DNA of 64,000 nt from Dipteris shenzhenensis (lineage: Eukaryota > Polypodiophyta > Polypodiopsida > Gleicheniales). Within the stretch, counting starts at the first letter, position 1. Each line of letters opens with the position of its first letter. The position numbers were made by a program, and so were the translations under genes. Where the stretch lies: the NCBI GenBank assembly GCA_047967505.1, contig CM106538.1; one strand, written 5' to 3'. Below, piece by piece: positions 22,228 through 33,357 of this stretch. The notes beneath the pieces were generated by a model. That model was not told the origin of the DNA, did no database searches, and worked only from the letters and a program-made list of their open reading frames with translations.

Positions 22228-22945
22228 TGTAAGAAAACAATACAACGTCTGTGCTCAACAGATAACAGGATCTCGTATACAAGAGAGAAAAGTAGATAGT
22301 ATGGAGAATCAAAAATTTGATTACTATAAGATTGAAACAATAGAAGGCGCTACCTCCTAGCCGTGCGATCCTGTGTGAGAAGCTTCGATGGCATGCTAGA
22401 AACAGGAGAGGACGGAGGTTGGATGCTAAGGAATCAGGGTTGCTGTAGCCAATGATGATGGTGGGCTTCACGGGCTTGCTCTCATATAGCCACTAGGTGT
22501 AGTCGGTTAGACCCAATTGGGTGACCGACCCAGTCCGCCCAAAACGATCGATTGGAGGTCGGTCTTGAAATAGGCCACCGACCACACAATAGAACCGTGG
22601 CGCAAAATAGAGCAACTGACCTACGGAATTTGTTCGGATCATCTGGGACTCCAAACGGGCCCCGCAACCCGAGAGTGGGCTGCCTCGAGAAATGCTCCAT
22701 CTACCCTCAGTGCAGTCAGTCATGGGATGCCTTCCCGCACTTGCATGTAGCCTAGTTGGCAGTGTGCCAACTCTATCTGAAGCCGTCCAGCCATCAGGCC
22801 ACACATGGCCCCCATCTAGTGTCCAAACCAGGACCTATCGGGATAATCGAGCTACTCAAATGCCTTCTCCTCATATGGGGGGCTTACAAGTAGAGTTAGC
22901 CGGTTCCTGCGTAGTTACACGAGAGTGGAGCATTGATATCTAACA
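22228..22945 (-). repeat. 5' LTR of the 17.4-22.9 kb copia
   Basis: 718 bp, TG...CA ends. Its TATA region reads CTATATGAGAG on the minus strand (about 22482-22490) where the other family copies have CTATATAAGAG, so the promoter box of this copy has a substitution. Confidence 0.9.
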
Positions 22946-22986
22946 ACCCAGCGGAGCGGGACTCTAACACCTCGTAGACGGTCATG

Positions 22987-22989
<3 letters not shown>

Positions 22990-23031
<42 letters not shown>

Positions 23032-23195
23032 GAAAGAGAGTGAGAGGGAGAGAGTATTGGTCTAAGTTATATATTTTCCAAATAAAGGCACTCTTAGGGC
23101 TTTATTGGGATTTGATTTGAAAATTTACAAGCATCCAATGTTGAGATTTATAAACTTTCAGATTGAGAAAGAGAGAGAGAGAGAGAGAGAGATGC
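22990..23195. repeat. CA/TA/GA microsatellites of unit B
   Basis: (CA)n(TA)n followed by an interrupted (GA)n at 22990-23055 and (GA)n at 23165-23195, the counterparts of the tracts at 16308-16567. Confidence 0.85.
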
Positions 23196-23455
23196 AATGT
23201 TACTGAAAACATTTTTTCCCACTAAAGGCAATGTTTAAGATCCAATTTGATAATTTTGTAAAAGGCATTCAAATACAAAGATTTGTAAATTTAAACCTGA
23301 AATTTTACTCCTTAAACTTCAAGGAACCTAAGGATCCCAACCATGAGACCCAGCGGAGCGAGTCTCTAACCTGTCGTAGACAGGTCATGCTACTCGTCTA
23401 CGTGAATGCCGTCTTTTTTCTTTTCGATGGACAGCTTTCCTTTACTTTTCAATTA

Positions 23456-23500
23456 ATAAAATTTTGGCATTTTACCTCAGGAAAAAAAAACATGATCATG
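23456..23500 (+). other. AATAAA and A-run at the end of unit B
   Basis: AATAAAATTTTGGCATTTTACCTC followed by GGAAAAAAAAC. It resembles the 3' tail of a retroposed sequence (LINE or SINE type), but no upstream LINE coding sequence was seen, so the origin is open. Confidence 0.3.
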
Positions 23501-23504
23501 ATAA

Positions 23505-23990
23505 TGATGATCATCTCTCTCTCCCTCTCTCTCTCTCGCGCAAGCTACTCGCCACTCTAACCTTTACGATTTTGCTTTGAGAATTCTCTTGTTTTGGACG
23601 TTTCTTATGATAATGGTGATCTCTCTCTCAACCTTTACGATTTTGCTTTGAGAAATGGACGTTTCTATTGATAATGGTGATCATCTCTCTCTCTCTCTCT
23701 CCCTCTCCCGTTACGATTTTGCTTTGAGAATTCTCTTGTTTTGGACGTTTCTAATTAGGCTTTCTTGGCCATTCCATGAGCGAGCCAGGAATTCGCGAAG
23801 AGACGAAAAGAGGCTAGCGCTAGTCATGAGTGCCGATGAGCTAGATGTTAACGGTTTGGTAAAGAGCGAAACAACCAAAGTTTCTAATGAGACTTTCTTG
23901 ACCATTCCATGGGCGAGACAGTAATTCGTGAAGAGACGATGTGCCGTAACCCTAGTCATGACTGCAGATGAGCTAGACGTGATGTAGTGG
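23505..23990. repeat. Two adjacent minisatellites with CT tracts
   Basis: Three copies of a unit with CTTTACGATTTTGCTTTGAGAA and GGACGTTTCT (about 23560, 23632, 23710), separated by (CT)n tracts. Then two copies of a roughly 125-bp unit with TTCTAAT.AG.CTTTCTTG.CCATTCCATG, GAAGAGACGA and GATGAGCTAGA (about 23747-23870 and 23880-23985). Confidence 0.75.
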
Positions 23991-25085
23991 GTAGCTCCCA
24001 CGGATATAATCTTGGAAAGGGCAAGCTTGGTGGAGCAGCGGGTGCCCATGAGTGGGAATAGGATCTCGAAGACAGTAGGTGGGGCAGAGAGGGTCTACGG
24101 ACGTTACGGCATTCTGTACAACGACAGAAGTGGGTCACGCAATTGGAGTTGAATGCACGATGCAAGTGGAGAAATGTTGAACATATACGACGCAGTTTTT
24201 GGATAGAATCATAAAATCAATGAAAGTAAGGACGTAGTCGACAAAATTGCGATGAAAAATCGTCCGGAGAGGTGCAAAAGATTATAGAAGCGCACTTTTG
24301 CTTCCAAACGGTTCCAGCATTTTTCCTGGGACCGATTGAATAGACTGGGGTGAATCCCATGCAAATTGTCTGTTGGACCAGCACGATGGAATCGTCCTAT
24401 GAGGGATCGGCAAGCAACAACAACAACAACAAACATACAGTTCTCGTGATATGTTGATCATACATGTTCCTTGTAACGCACTAAATTATGACGACGGTGC
24501 AAGCGTTGAATCCGCCACCATCCTTGCATTGTGGTGCGGATAGCTGGGATAACACACCGAATTCCTTCTCCATGTAAGTTGGGTAACTGATTCGTCCACC
24601 CGAAATCCTTCTGTGGTGTTCTTCCGGCTTCAATCATCTCAATCCATCACCTTTTTTGCCTACCCTCTTACTTGGATCTGGGTACCCACTCTTCTCCAAT
24701 TCAACGCAACCACCGCAGCACGCGCGCGCACGCGCATACCCGCATGCCAGCAATTTGCGCTTGTGCACAACAGTTCTTTGACTTCGCCAAAATAACTCTC
24801 CGGATCACATGAAGTGATCCCCAGCCGTGGAGAGTGTTAAGCGCACCAGTATTTTGATGTCGAATTTCTCGGAAATTTGGGGACGAAGTAATCGACATGT
24901 GGTGCAGCGTCAATGCTCATCGATAAAGGGTCTCTTGACCACTCGTCATATGCCACGTCGGCTCACATAGCGCCGCCTGTGATGTAGGTCACGCAGTATT
25001 ACACGTGGAATTCCACATGGTAGTTAGTGTTGCGAGTACTTGACATGTGGTGCTACGTCACTGGTGACCGGACATGTTGTACAAA
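23991..25085. other. GC-richer stretch without recognised gene
   Basis: Base composition is nearer balanced than in the flanks and short open frames occur on both strands, but none shows a known motif. A (CAA)n run at about 24417-24433 and the adjoining CACGATGGAATCGT resemble, in inverse orientation, sequence at about 52510-52590. Confidence 0.45.
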
Positions 25086-25091
25086 GATCAA

Positions 25092-25130
<39 letters not shown>

Positions 25131-25178
25131 GGTAGGGGGGGATTGCATGCGTGCGTGCGTGTGTGTATGTATGCATGT

Positions 25179-25243
<65 letters not shown>

Positions 25244-25267
25244 GGTTGGGGGTGGGTATCGATTTTT

Positions 25268-25301
<34 letters not shown>

Positions 25302-25302
25302 T
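25092..25302. repeat. GA / GT microsatellite block
   Basis: (GA)n at 25094-25127, (GT)n with GCGT variants at 25150-25202, (GA)n at 25203-25242 and (GT)n(GA)n at 25268-25300. Overlapping open frames here are translations of the repeats. Confidence 0.9.
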
Positions 25303-25796
25303 TGCATGTTGACATCGTGCTTATCATTGAGCCTTGGTTATTGTGTAGACACATTAGCTTCCACTATTCAGCCAATAGAAAACCCTTGGAGAGTCTCATA
25401 GCAACATTTCAAGCTTTCCATTCAGACATTGGAGAGTTAAGGTTCTCACAGTAGAGTGAACATTAACAGTAGAGTCTTGTCTCCTTGAGAGATTATTTAT
25501 TCATGTAATTCATGCTACCAAATACTTTGAAGAGAAGGTACATATGGAAGCCTCTGTCTGCTTCCCTTCCTAACTTGATAGTTTATAATGGCCTCTTCTT
25601 AGCTCATTCGTTCTAGATGCATTTAGGGTGAAGATGAGGTCAGATATCAAAATCATTCACTAAAAAATAGTTTTGGTTTAAGATCTATGGATGTGAGTTT
25701 GTTCACGCCCTCTATTGTATTTATTTACTTATTCAATCAGTCTCATTGATAAAACAGAGACCATGTGGCTATCTCAGCTACTAAGAAATCCTAGGT

Positions 25797-25992
25797 ATCA
25801 CAGGCGTTCAAGGGGTATTTTAAACAACCCTCATCTAATCTTTTTTCCTCAATAAAACCACCCCCTATTTACTTATGAAGTAACATATTTTTTTCTAAAA
25901 TTGAATTAAAAAACCCATCTTGTTATTGTAATCTTGTTTAAAAAATTCAGAAGTGGGATTAAAATACCCCTCCTTTTGAATGCATGTGGTAC
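25797..25992. mobile_element. MITE-like foldback, diverged
   Basis: The left end GGCGTTCAAGGGGTATTTTAAAC and the right end (reverse complement GCATTCAAAAGGAGGGGTATTTTAATC) form imperfect inverted repeats around an AT-rich centre. The ends resemble internal parts of the MITE at 45931-46175 (GCGTTCAAGGCCTATTTCTAAAATCCC). No target duplication could be fixed. Confidence 0.4.
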
Positions 25993-26265
25993 ACTCAAAT
26001 TTTTAGAGGTGAAGCGCTTGAGGTGCTATGAAAAGACTTGGAAGAGGACTTTCTCAAGAAGCTCCTATACCCAATGTGGGATGTCAAAGAACATTTCCAA
26101 AAGAGAGACCATTCTTGATGTGTAGTTAGTTGTAAGGAGTTTTTTATAATAATGTATCAAGTTGTGTGTGGAGTTTGTTATATCAGATATTCTTATAAGC
26201 ATTAGATAGACATTTGTGGCACATGAATTCCTATGGATTGTGATGTGCTGGACATGAGAAAGAGA

Positions 26266-26644
26266 TATATATATATATAGATAGAGAGAGAGAAAGAGAG
26301 AGCGTGCATCCATGCATGTGTGTGTGTGTGTGTGTGCTTGCACACATGCACACGTGTGCACATGTGTGTGTCTGCACACGCATGTACGCACATGCATGCG
26401 TGTGTGCACACACCATGCATGCATCTCTGTGTGTGTGTGTGTGTACGCACATGCGCACGCACATGCACACACGTGAAATCACATGCATGTGCATGCGTGT
26501 GTGTATGTGTTTGTGCATGTGTATGAGTGCACGCACATGCATGTGTGTGTGTGTGTGCATGTGCATGCACACACACATGTACGCACTGCATGTGTGCGTG
26601 TTTGTGATCACACGTGCTCATATGTATGAGTGTCCATACATCCA

Positions 26645-26693
<49 letters not shown>

Positions 26694-26715
26694 CTCCCTC
26701 CCTCCCTCCCTCCCT

Positions 26716-26790
<75 letters not shown>
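26266..26790. repeat. Large microsatellite: alternating purine-pyrimidine, then TC and CA
   Basis: (TA)n(GA)n at 26267-26300; about 330 bp of mixed TG/CA/CG/AT dinucleotides at 26302-26640; (TC)n with (CCCT)n at 26646-26746; (CA)n at 26747-26788. Long open frames on both strands (Met-Cys-Val-Cys, Leu-Ser-Leu-Ser, His-Thr-His-Thr) are artefacts of these repeats. Confidence 0.92.
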
Positions 26791-26791
<1 letters not shown>

Positions 26792-26799
26792 GTTGATTG

Positions 26800-28250
26800 G
26801 AATTCGACCCACTAGCTTTGTGTTGCATAATTCTATCCATATAAGTTGAACCCATTGCAAGTGGAGGGTGGAATTATGGAGTAGAACTAAGGTAAAGGGA
26901 AAATAATGGTGCAAGGGGTAAAGAGAGATGAAAAAAATATGGGAGAGGCATGCGAGAAAAGGTAAGTGGTTATAAACATCAAATGGGAAGTGGCATGGAT
27001 TTAAGCCATGCAAAGAAGATAATGTTGGCAATATACATGATGGTGGATTTTGAGGAATGAGTATCACTATCAACCCCTGAAACAACACAAGGACATGCTT
27101 GAATGTTGCTGAGGTGGTAGTGTCAACATGGCATGGTGGTACTGGTGGGGTTACAAGGCGAGAACCCCTTGGAAATTTAAAGCGATCGCATGGGGACATG
27201 AATTGCAGTTTAAAACCAAGAACTAGAAGAAGATAGTACAAGGAGTGGGTGTGAGTTCATAGATAGAAGATATCATCATAGCTAATGAGAAGCATGTGTT
27301 TCATAGCTGGAATGTAGGTTCAAGTGCTAAAGTCCTTACCCACTCTATCGGAATAGCAAAGTTTTCACATTGCACGTGTATTGTGACTTTGTGCAGCATG
27401 ATGCAAAGAAGATCTCATACATGCCTTGCAAGCACATATACTTCATATTTTTGGTTCTTGGGTTAAGTGCAATGCATTAAGTTGCTCTCACAAAGCTGGA
27501 ATTGTTTCAAGACTTGAGTGGTACAAGAAACGTCAGAAAGTGGATAGAAGGGGACTTGTATTGAAATGTTATTTTTATGTTGCATGGGAGTGGCATGCAA
27601 TGAGAATGGTTTGGTGGACATTGTAGAATAGTACAATATTGGTGGATGTCTTTACATGGTTGTAGGTGGTTTACCTCTCCACTGTGATGAGCATTGGTTT
27701 GTTTTTTATTTAAAGAGTAGTTTGTTGGAGGGTGAATGGCATCAGCTTTGCTAAGTATGGATTGGATATGTATTCACTATTTCACCCTGGTGGTGGCATG
27801 GATTGGTGAAACTAAATGTCTTTGTTCACATTGAGGTTCTGTTTGATGGATCTTGCTCACTTTTTGATGTCCACTTGCTTTTTGACACTCTCTTTTTGGT
27901 AATCCTTTGATGCAAGCAACTTCCTTTTTTCCCAAAAAGTATGTAAGAAACTTCCTTACTAGCCACTCTTATCTTTTTTATAGATATATTTGCTATCGAT
28001 GAGAGTGTGCATCCTTTGCTATGCTTGACATTCAATGTGTACTAATTTGCATTGCTTTCTCTTTGACCTTCTCTAGTATTCACCTCCAATGCATCTTATA
28101 TGAAGGCATCCTCTTAGTATATTTGACCCATAGGTTACCCCTTGGCAATTGCATCAATGAATTTGTTGAGATGCAAGTAAATTCCTTTGGATAGTTTGAT
28201 GTATGCCATGAACCCACTATTCTTAGGGTACAAAATCTAGTCGTAGTTGA
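26800..28250. other. No recognised gene
   Basis: Plain intergenic-looking sequence. The minus-strand frame that runs from the microsatellite to 27241 has no motif beyond low complexity. Confidence 0.45.
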
Positions 28251-28258
28251 TGATAGAT

Positions 28259-28800
28259 TCTCTAGGTAATGATCCAATTGAGCTACATTGACTTCATAGA
28301 TAGCCATTTTCTTATGATAATTCCACAACAACTTTGCCAATTCTTGCATCCTTACATTGATTCAAGCTTGCATCTCCTTTTGGAGTTGATGGCATCTTCT
28401 CCTTACTTCCTCCAATATTGATCCTTCATCAATACTAGGTCTCCTTCTACTTAGTTCCTCCCATCCTACTCCTTCATCAACATAGGATTTCTTTGACCGT
28501 CCTTGTGAGCATTCTACCACCTTACTTCATTGGCACATAACCTAGTGGTCTCTTGGTAATGATCCCTTGGGCTACATTGACTTCATAGATAGTGATTTGC
28601 TTATTATAGTTTCACACTAGCTTTGCCAATTCTTGCATCGTTACATTGATTCAAGCTTGCATCTCCTTTTGGAGTTGTTGGTATCTTCTCCTTACTTCCT
28701 CCCATATTGCTCCTTCATCAATAATAGGTCTCCTTCTCCTTAGTTCCTACCATCCTACTACCTTACTTCATTGGCACATCTAATGGACACATTTCCCAAT
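28259..28800. repeat. Tandem duplication, about 290-bp unit
   Basis: TCTCTAGGTAATGATCC at 28259 and TCTCTTGGTAATGATCC at 28549 start two copies sharing CTACATTGACTTCATAGATAG, TTTGCCAATTCTTGCATC, GATTCAAGCTTGCATCTCC and CTTACTTCATTGGCACAT. The second copy has lost part of the unit near its end. Confidence 0.85.
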
Positions 28801-30480
28801 AATATTGCCAAAAGTTTGGCTACAAATCTATTAACATTATGATTCATTATGCTTGTAAATGCACATAAGCTACCCATGGAATGGGATCTAAGGGTCCTAG
28901 GATCAATTACCATCTACAAGATTTTGGCAAATTGCACAATTGTAACACCATTCATATACCTCCTTATGATCCTTATGGAGGTGTGGCCAATACTAATCAA
29001 TGTTGATAATTCCCTTATCTATGCTCATTAAAGTAACATAACTAGAAGACTCACAAAAGGTATAAAGGATCCTACTAGTTTATGTGAGATGGACCACTAA
29101 TGAATCTACTTGCCTTTTCCCAACTTGTACAGTTATCAACATTAGTGTGTTGGAGATTTGGGGGGGCAGAGAGAGGAATGCACAAGAGATGAATAATTGC
29201 GCTTTTGAATTTTTTCCAAAGAAACCAAAATATATGTGTTCATGCCCTTATGTTCAGGGTTTTTGTCCCTATCTAAAATGGTGCAATTTATGTGATTCCC
29301 AATACCCCCTCTTGAATTGCATTGTTATGTAGAAGGTACTTTTAAAAAGAAAAAATAAATCATTTACAAAGCTATACAATTTATTCAAGACTACCCACTC
29401 TTAAGTTTGAGCTATTCTAAAGATGACCCAACTACTGTCAAAAGCAGAAAAATTTATAGAGGGAGAGAAATCAGAAGGATATTTGCAACTTGTTGTTGTG
29501 TGAAATCGTGGATAAGATCAGTCTACTCCTATTCTTGTTTGTTGGTCACATATTCTTGGTTTTGAGTTCATATTCTTGGTTTTGAGTTCATCTATTGTCT
29601 TCTTGTTGCTTCATCTTGCCAATTTCTTCCACCTCCATGTATGTTCTCCTCTCATCTAGTAGCATATCTTTGATGAACTTCAAGTCTCATTTTGGACATG
29701 TGCTATGGATTTGTGTGTTTTTACAATGGCTTGTTTGCACTCTTTCATTCAGACACCTGTAGATGCACTAATTATGAAAAGTTAGAGATCTTTCCTAAAT
29801 ACCTATAGCACTCACTTGTAGTAGGATATCAAGAGAATATCACTTCGATCAGGTCTTTCCTTGATACCCATAACACTCGCTAGTAGTAGGATATTGATCC
29901 AATTAGTTTATGTGATTTGTGTCTTGTCAATAGGAATCCTCATGCACTCAATGGTGACTCTACTCTCGTTTCTAGTGCTCATTTGATTCAAGATTCTCCA
30001 TTGTTTTATAGCAAGTTCCCTCAATGGTCACTAGATGTTGATTTCCTTTTTCCCTCACTACCGCCCTCTCTACCTCTCCTCTTAGCTCCCCATTCTATTT
30101 CCCTCTCTCCCTCACCTTTCCTCAGTACCTAAATGTTGACTACTCCTATACCCACTAATATGCCACTCTTACAATCCAACTAGTCTTATTGTTGTACTTC
30201 TACCAATGCTTTGGTTGTAAGGGAAGCCAAACATTGCTAGCTTAAAGGTCATTAATGTAATGCAAAAAAAATTTATGGGGATGTGCAACATGAACATCAA
30301 GATCAAGAATATAGAATTGAGACAAGAGGTAATGCTGACTTGTATTATAGAAGGGGCCTCAAACCGACTACAAAAAACCTCAGGTTGTGTGTGGACCAGT
30401 TGTGCATATACCTCAACCACTATCGTGGGCCGTGCATAATATAAGCAATGATGATCCTTCAAGCTCTAGCTTTGGAAAAA
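28801..30480. other. No recognised gene; small local duplications
   Basis: A 20-bp perfect tandem duplication (TATTCTTGGTTTTGAGTTCA) sits at 29551-29590, and a phrase with CACTNGCTTGTAGTAGGATAT recurs near 29815 and 29880. A pyrimidine-rich stretch covers 30045-30125. Nothing coding is supported. Confidence 0.45.
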
Positions 30481-30483
30481 TGT

Positions 30484-32571
30484 ATAACCCTTCGCCCCTT
30501 CACTATAGCCCAAGAAAATACACTTCCGGCTCTTTGGTTCCCATTTGGTCCTGTTAGCATCAGGGACATGCACAAAACAGTCACATCCAAAAACTCTGAA
30601 ATGTGCAGCTGAAGGTTTCTTACCAGAAAAGGCCTGCAGTGGAGTCATCCCGTTCACAGCCCTTATGTAGCTACAATTCAGAATGTAAACTCTCGTGTTA
30701 CATGCTTCAGCCCAAAAAGCCTTTGGGAAATCTTTCCCTTTCATCATACTCCTACCCATTTCACAGATGACGCACATCTTGCATTGTGCTACTCCATTTT
30801 GCTGTGATGTATGTGGCAGGGGTTTCTGCCTCTTGATCCCATGACTTTTGTAGTAACTCTCAAATTCACTTGATGTGGACTCTCCTCCTCTGTCTGATCT
30901 CAACTTCTTCACCTTCCTCCCCGTTTCTTTCTCGACCATTACATGTCATTCTTTGAACTTACTAAAAGCCTAATGTTTAGTCTTCAGGAAGTATATCCAT
31001 ATCCTTCTGCTGTAGTCGTCGATCAGCGTCATGAAGTAGTAGGAACCACCCAAAGCTTCCATCTCCATCTTTCTGTAGAGGTCCGTGTGAACGAGCTCTA
31101 GAGGAGCATTTGCCCTGCTGGCCTCTTTAGAAAAGGGCTGCCGATGCTGCTTGCCCATCATGCAAGCTTCACATACATTGGGTAGATCTGTAATTTTTGG
31201 TAAGTCTGCAATCATTCCACTTTCATGCATCTCCTTTAAAGAGCTAAGGTTTAGATGACCAAACCTCTCATGCCACAACTTGGAGTTCTTCACATCGGCT
31301 CGAGCACTGAAGGCTGAGAGTTCGTAGATGTTGTTGCGCCATGTACCTTTACCAATGACCTTCCCTTGAAGATCCAAAATCTGCGCACCATTCTTATCGA
31401 ATTGAACTTTGAGGTCCCAATCCGTGATTGCAGAAATGGACAACAAGTTCCTCTTGATATTTGGCACATAAAGAACATCAGACAACTGTTTTACAACTCC
31501 ATCTGACTTGAGAGCAATCGTACCTTTTCCTTTTGCTAGACATTTTGCATCATTGCCGACTGCTACCAGGATGTCATTCCGTACCGGATGTAGAGAGATA
31601 TACCAATCCTTCGGACTGGTCATGTGGCATGATGCACCATTGTCAATAATCCAAGGCTCATCTGCAGGTACATGAGTTGCCTCCATGCAAATCTCCTCAA
31701 TTGCTACGAACAGCTCCACTGGTATTGCCTGCGCGCTGTTGCTGGACTCTTTCTTTACTCCGTTCTTCTCATCTGTAATCTTCTTCCAGCACTCATTCTG
31801 CTTGTGCACTGCCTTGTTGCAATAGAAGCACTTGATCTTCTTCTTTCTCTTTTTATCATCAAAAGAAGATGGGTTACCAGAGTCCTTACCCTTACCTTTC
31901 TTTGATCCAGCCGAGAAAGCCGAATCTTCTCCAGTCCTCCTCTTTTGATGCATCTCTTCCTCCAGAAGCATCGCGCTGAAATCCTCAAAGTTGAGGGGCC
32001 GATCTCTAATCTGCATATTTAGTGCGGTAACAAGACCATCGTACTTTGATTGGAGAATCCAAATGCAATTTCGTGCTAGATTCTCGCTGGTGATGGTGAT
32101 GCCAATCGCAGTCATCTGATCGTGCAGATTCTTCACCCTGGTGATGAACTTCTCTGACGCTTCAGACTTAGAAAATTTCTCCTTCGCGAGTTGAGTCTCT
32201 GGATTCTTAATCTTTGTCTAATTCGTGGTCTCGTACTGATGTTTCAAGACCGTCCATGCCTCCTCTGCTGTGGTGACATGTTGAATTAATGCCATGACAG
32301 AATCACTTATACTACAGAAAATAGAACACAATGCATTTGCATTTCTTCTTGTCCACACGAGAATCTCATCCATAGTTGGTACTATCTGTTGTGCTGCATT
32401 GGCTAGATTCAGTCTCGAAACCGGCTTCAGATCCACCCCAGTAGTGGTATCCCAAAGCTCGTATGCACTTAGGATGGTCTTCATCTTGAACTTCTAGAGT
32501 GGATAGTTAGTGCCGTCCAACTTTCCGCTTTCCCTGAACGGTGGGATTCGCAGTCTTGCGGGTTGGGCCAT
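30484..32571 (-). pseudogene. Copia gag-protease-integrase, truncated
   Basis: From ATG 32571 the frame holds gag, a CCHC knuckle in which GH reads VH (CFYCNKAVHKQNEC), protease WIIDNGASCHMT, GAG-pre-integrase LWHERFGHLNL with CEACMMGKQH, and integrase LRSDRGGESTSSEF. The catalytic Glu of integrase is lost: the AERK motif reads AQCK. There is a 388-codon open stretch at 30970-32136; stops lie near 32495, at 32218, 30970 and about 30945. Less broken than its relative at 18-22 kb, but ends before reverse transcriptase. Confidence 0.88.
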
Positions 32572-32624
32572 CTCTCACAATCTGCTTGCAAACAAAAACA
32601 TACTACCAAATCTTCTTGCTAGAG

Positions 32625-32641
32625 TCCAGGTTCTGATACCA
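32625..32641 (-). other. Primer-binding site, one change
   Basis: Minus-strand TGGTATCAGAACCTGGA beside the 5' LTR; the usual CAGAGC reads CAGAAC. Confidence 0.7.
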
Positions 32642-33357
32642 TGTAAGAAAATAATACAACGTCTGTGCTCAATAGATAACAGCATCTCGTATGCAAGAGA
32701 GAAAAACAGATAGTATGGAGAATAAAAAATTTGATTACTGTAAAACTGATACAATAGATGGCGCTACCTCCCAGCCGTGTGCTCCTGTGAGAGAAGCTTT
32801 TGTGGGGTGTTGTAGTAGAGGATGGAGGCTGGATGCTAAGGAATCAGGGTTGCTATAGCCAGTGATGAAATGGGCTTCACGGGCTTGCTTTTATATAGCC
32901 ACCACTCATAGTCGGTTAGACCTGACTCAGTCCGCCCAAAACGGCCGATTGGGGGTCGGTCTTGAAATAGGCCACCGACCACATGATAGAACCGTGGCAC
33001 AAAATAGAGCAATTGACCTACGGTTGCCATCCGGCCTAGAGCCATCCGGGATCATTTGGGACTCCAAATGGGTCCCGCAACCCGAGAGTGGGCTGCCTTG
33101 GGAAATGCTCCATCTACCCTCAGTGTGGTCAGTCATGGGATACCTTCCTACACTTGCATGTAGCCTAGTTGGTAGTGTGCCAACTCTATCTGAAGCCGTC
33201 CAACCATCATGCCACACATGGCCCCCATTTGGTGTCCAAACCAAGACCTATTGGATAACCGAGCTACTCAAATGCCTTCTTCTCATATGGGGGCCTTACA
33301 AGTAGAGTTAGTTGGTTCCCGCATAGTAACACGAGAGTGGAGCATTGATATCTAACA
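32642..33357 (-). repeat. 5' LTR of the truncated copia
   Basis: 716 bp, starts TGTAAGAAAATAATAC and ends ATTGATATCTAACA as in the other family LTRs. A minus-strand TATATAAAAG box is kept near 32889-32898. The next bases (GTTTG) could be one half of a target duplication; the other half was lost with the 3' end. Confidence 0.9.

Larger units (their letters stand above)
17444..22945 (-). mobile_element. Full-length but defective Ty1/copia retrotransposon
   Basis: A 5.5-kb minus-strand element: 5' LTR 22228-22945, primer site 22211-22227, gag-pol remnant about 22157-18214, polypurine tract 18184-18195, 3' LTR 17444-18183. Target duplication ACCCA lies at 17439-17443 and 22946-22950. The LTRs differ by substitutions and indels (740 against 718 bp), including roughly 18 bp near 22630 missing from the 5' copy. 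With the decayed coding region this indicates an old insertion, before the segmental duplication. Confidence 0.92.
16827..23455. repeat. Segmental duplication, unit B (with full element)
   Basis: Repeats unit A from 16827, but with a complete copia element (17444-22945) where unit A has one LTR. After the element the host sequence matches unit A again (22946-23455 against 16265-16826). Beyond 23455 the sequence continues AATAAAATTTTGGCATTTTACC and an A-run, which unit A lacks because it abuts unit B there. Confidence 0.88.
30481..33357 (-). mobile_element. Truncated copia, same family as 17.4-22.9 kb
   Basis: The 5' part of a minus-strand copia: 5' LTR 32642-33357, primer site 32625-32641, gag to integrase C-terminus 32571-30484. 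Homology to the full element stops at about 30481, in the segment after CIFLGYSEGAKGY, so reverse transcriptase, RNase H and the 3' LTR are missing. The outer LTR end touches the satellite array at 33358. Confidence 0.9.

Noticed and set aside
25027-25401. 124-codon plus frame and its minus-strand counterparts
   Set aside because: Arg-Glu and Leu-Ser runs come from (GA)n; not a protein.
26202-26849. Long open frames of Cys/Val/His/Thr or Leu/Ser on both strands
   Set aside because: They are direct translations of CA/GT/TC microsatellites and have no other content.
26618-27241. 207-codon minus frame
   Set aside because: One third is microsatellite; the rest shows no motif or conserved pattern.
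29917-30132. 71-codon plus frame
   Set aside because: Ends in a pyrimidine-rich tract giving Pro/Ser/Leu; no motif.
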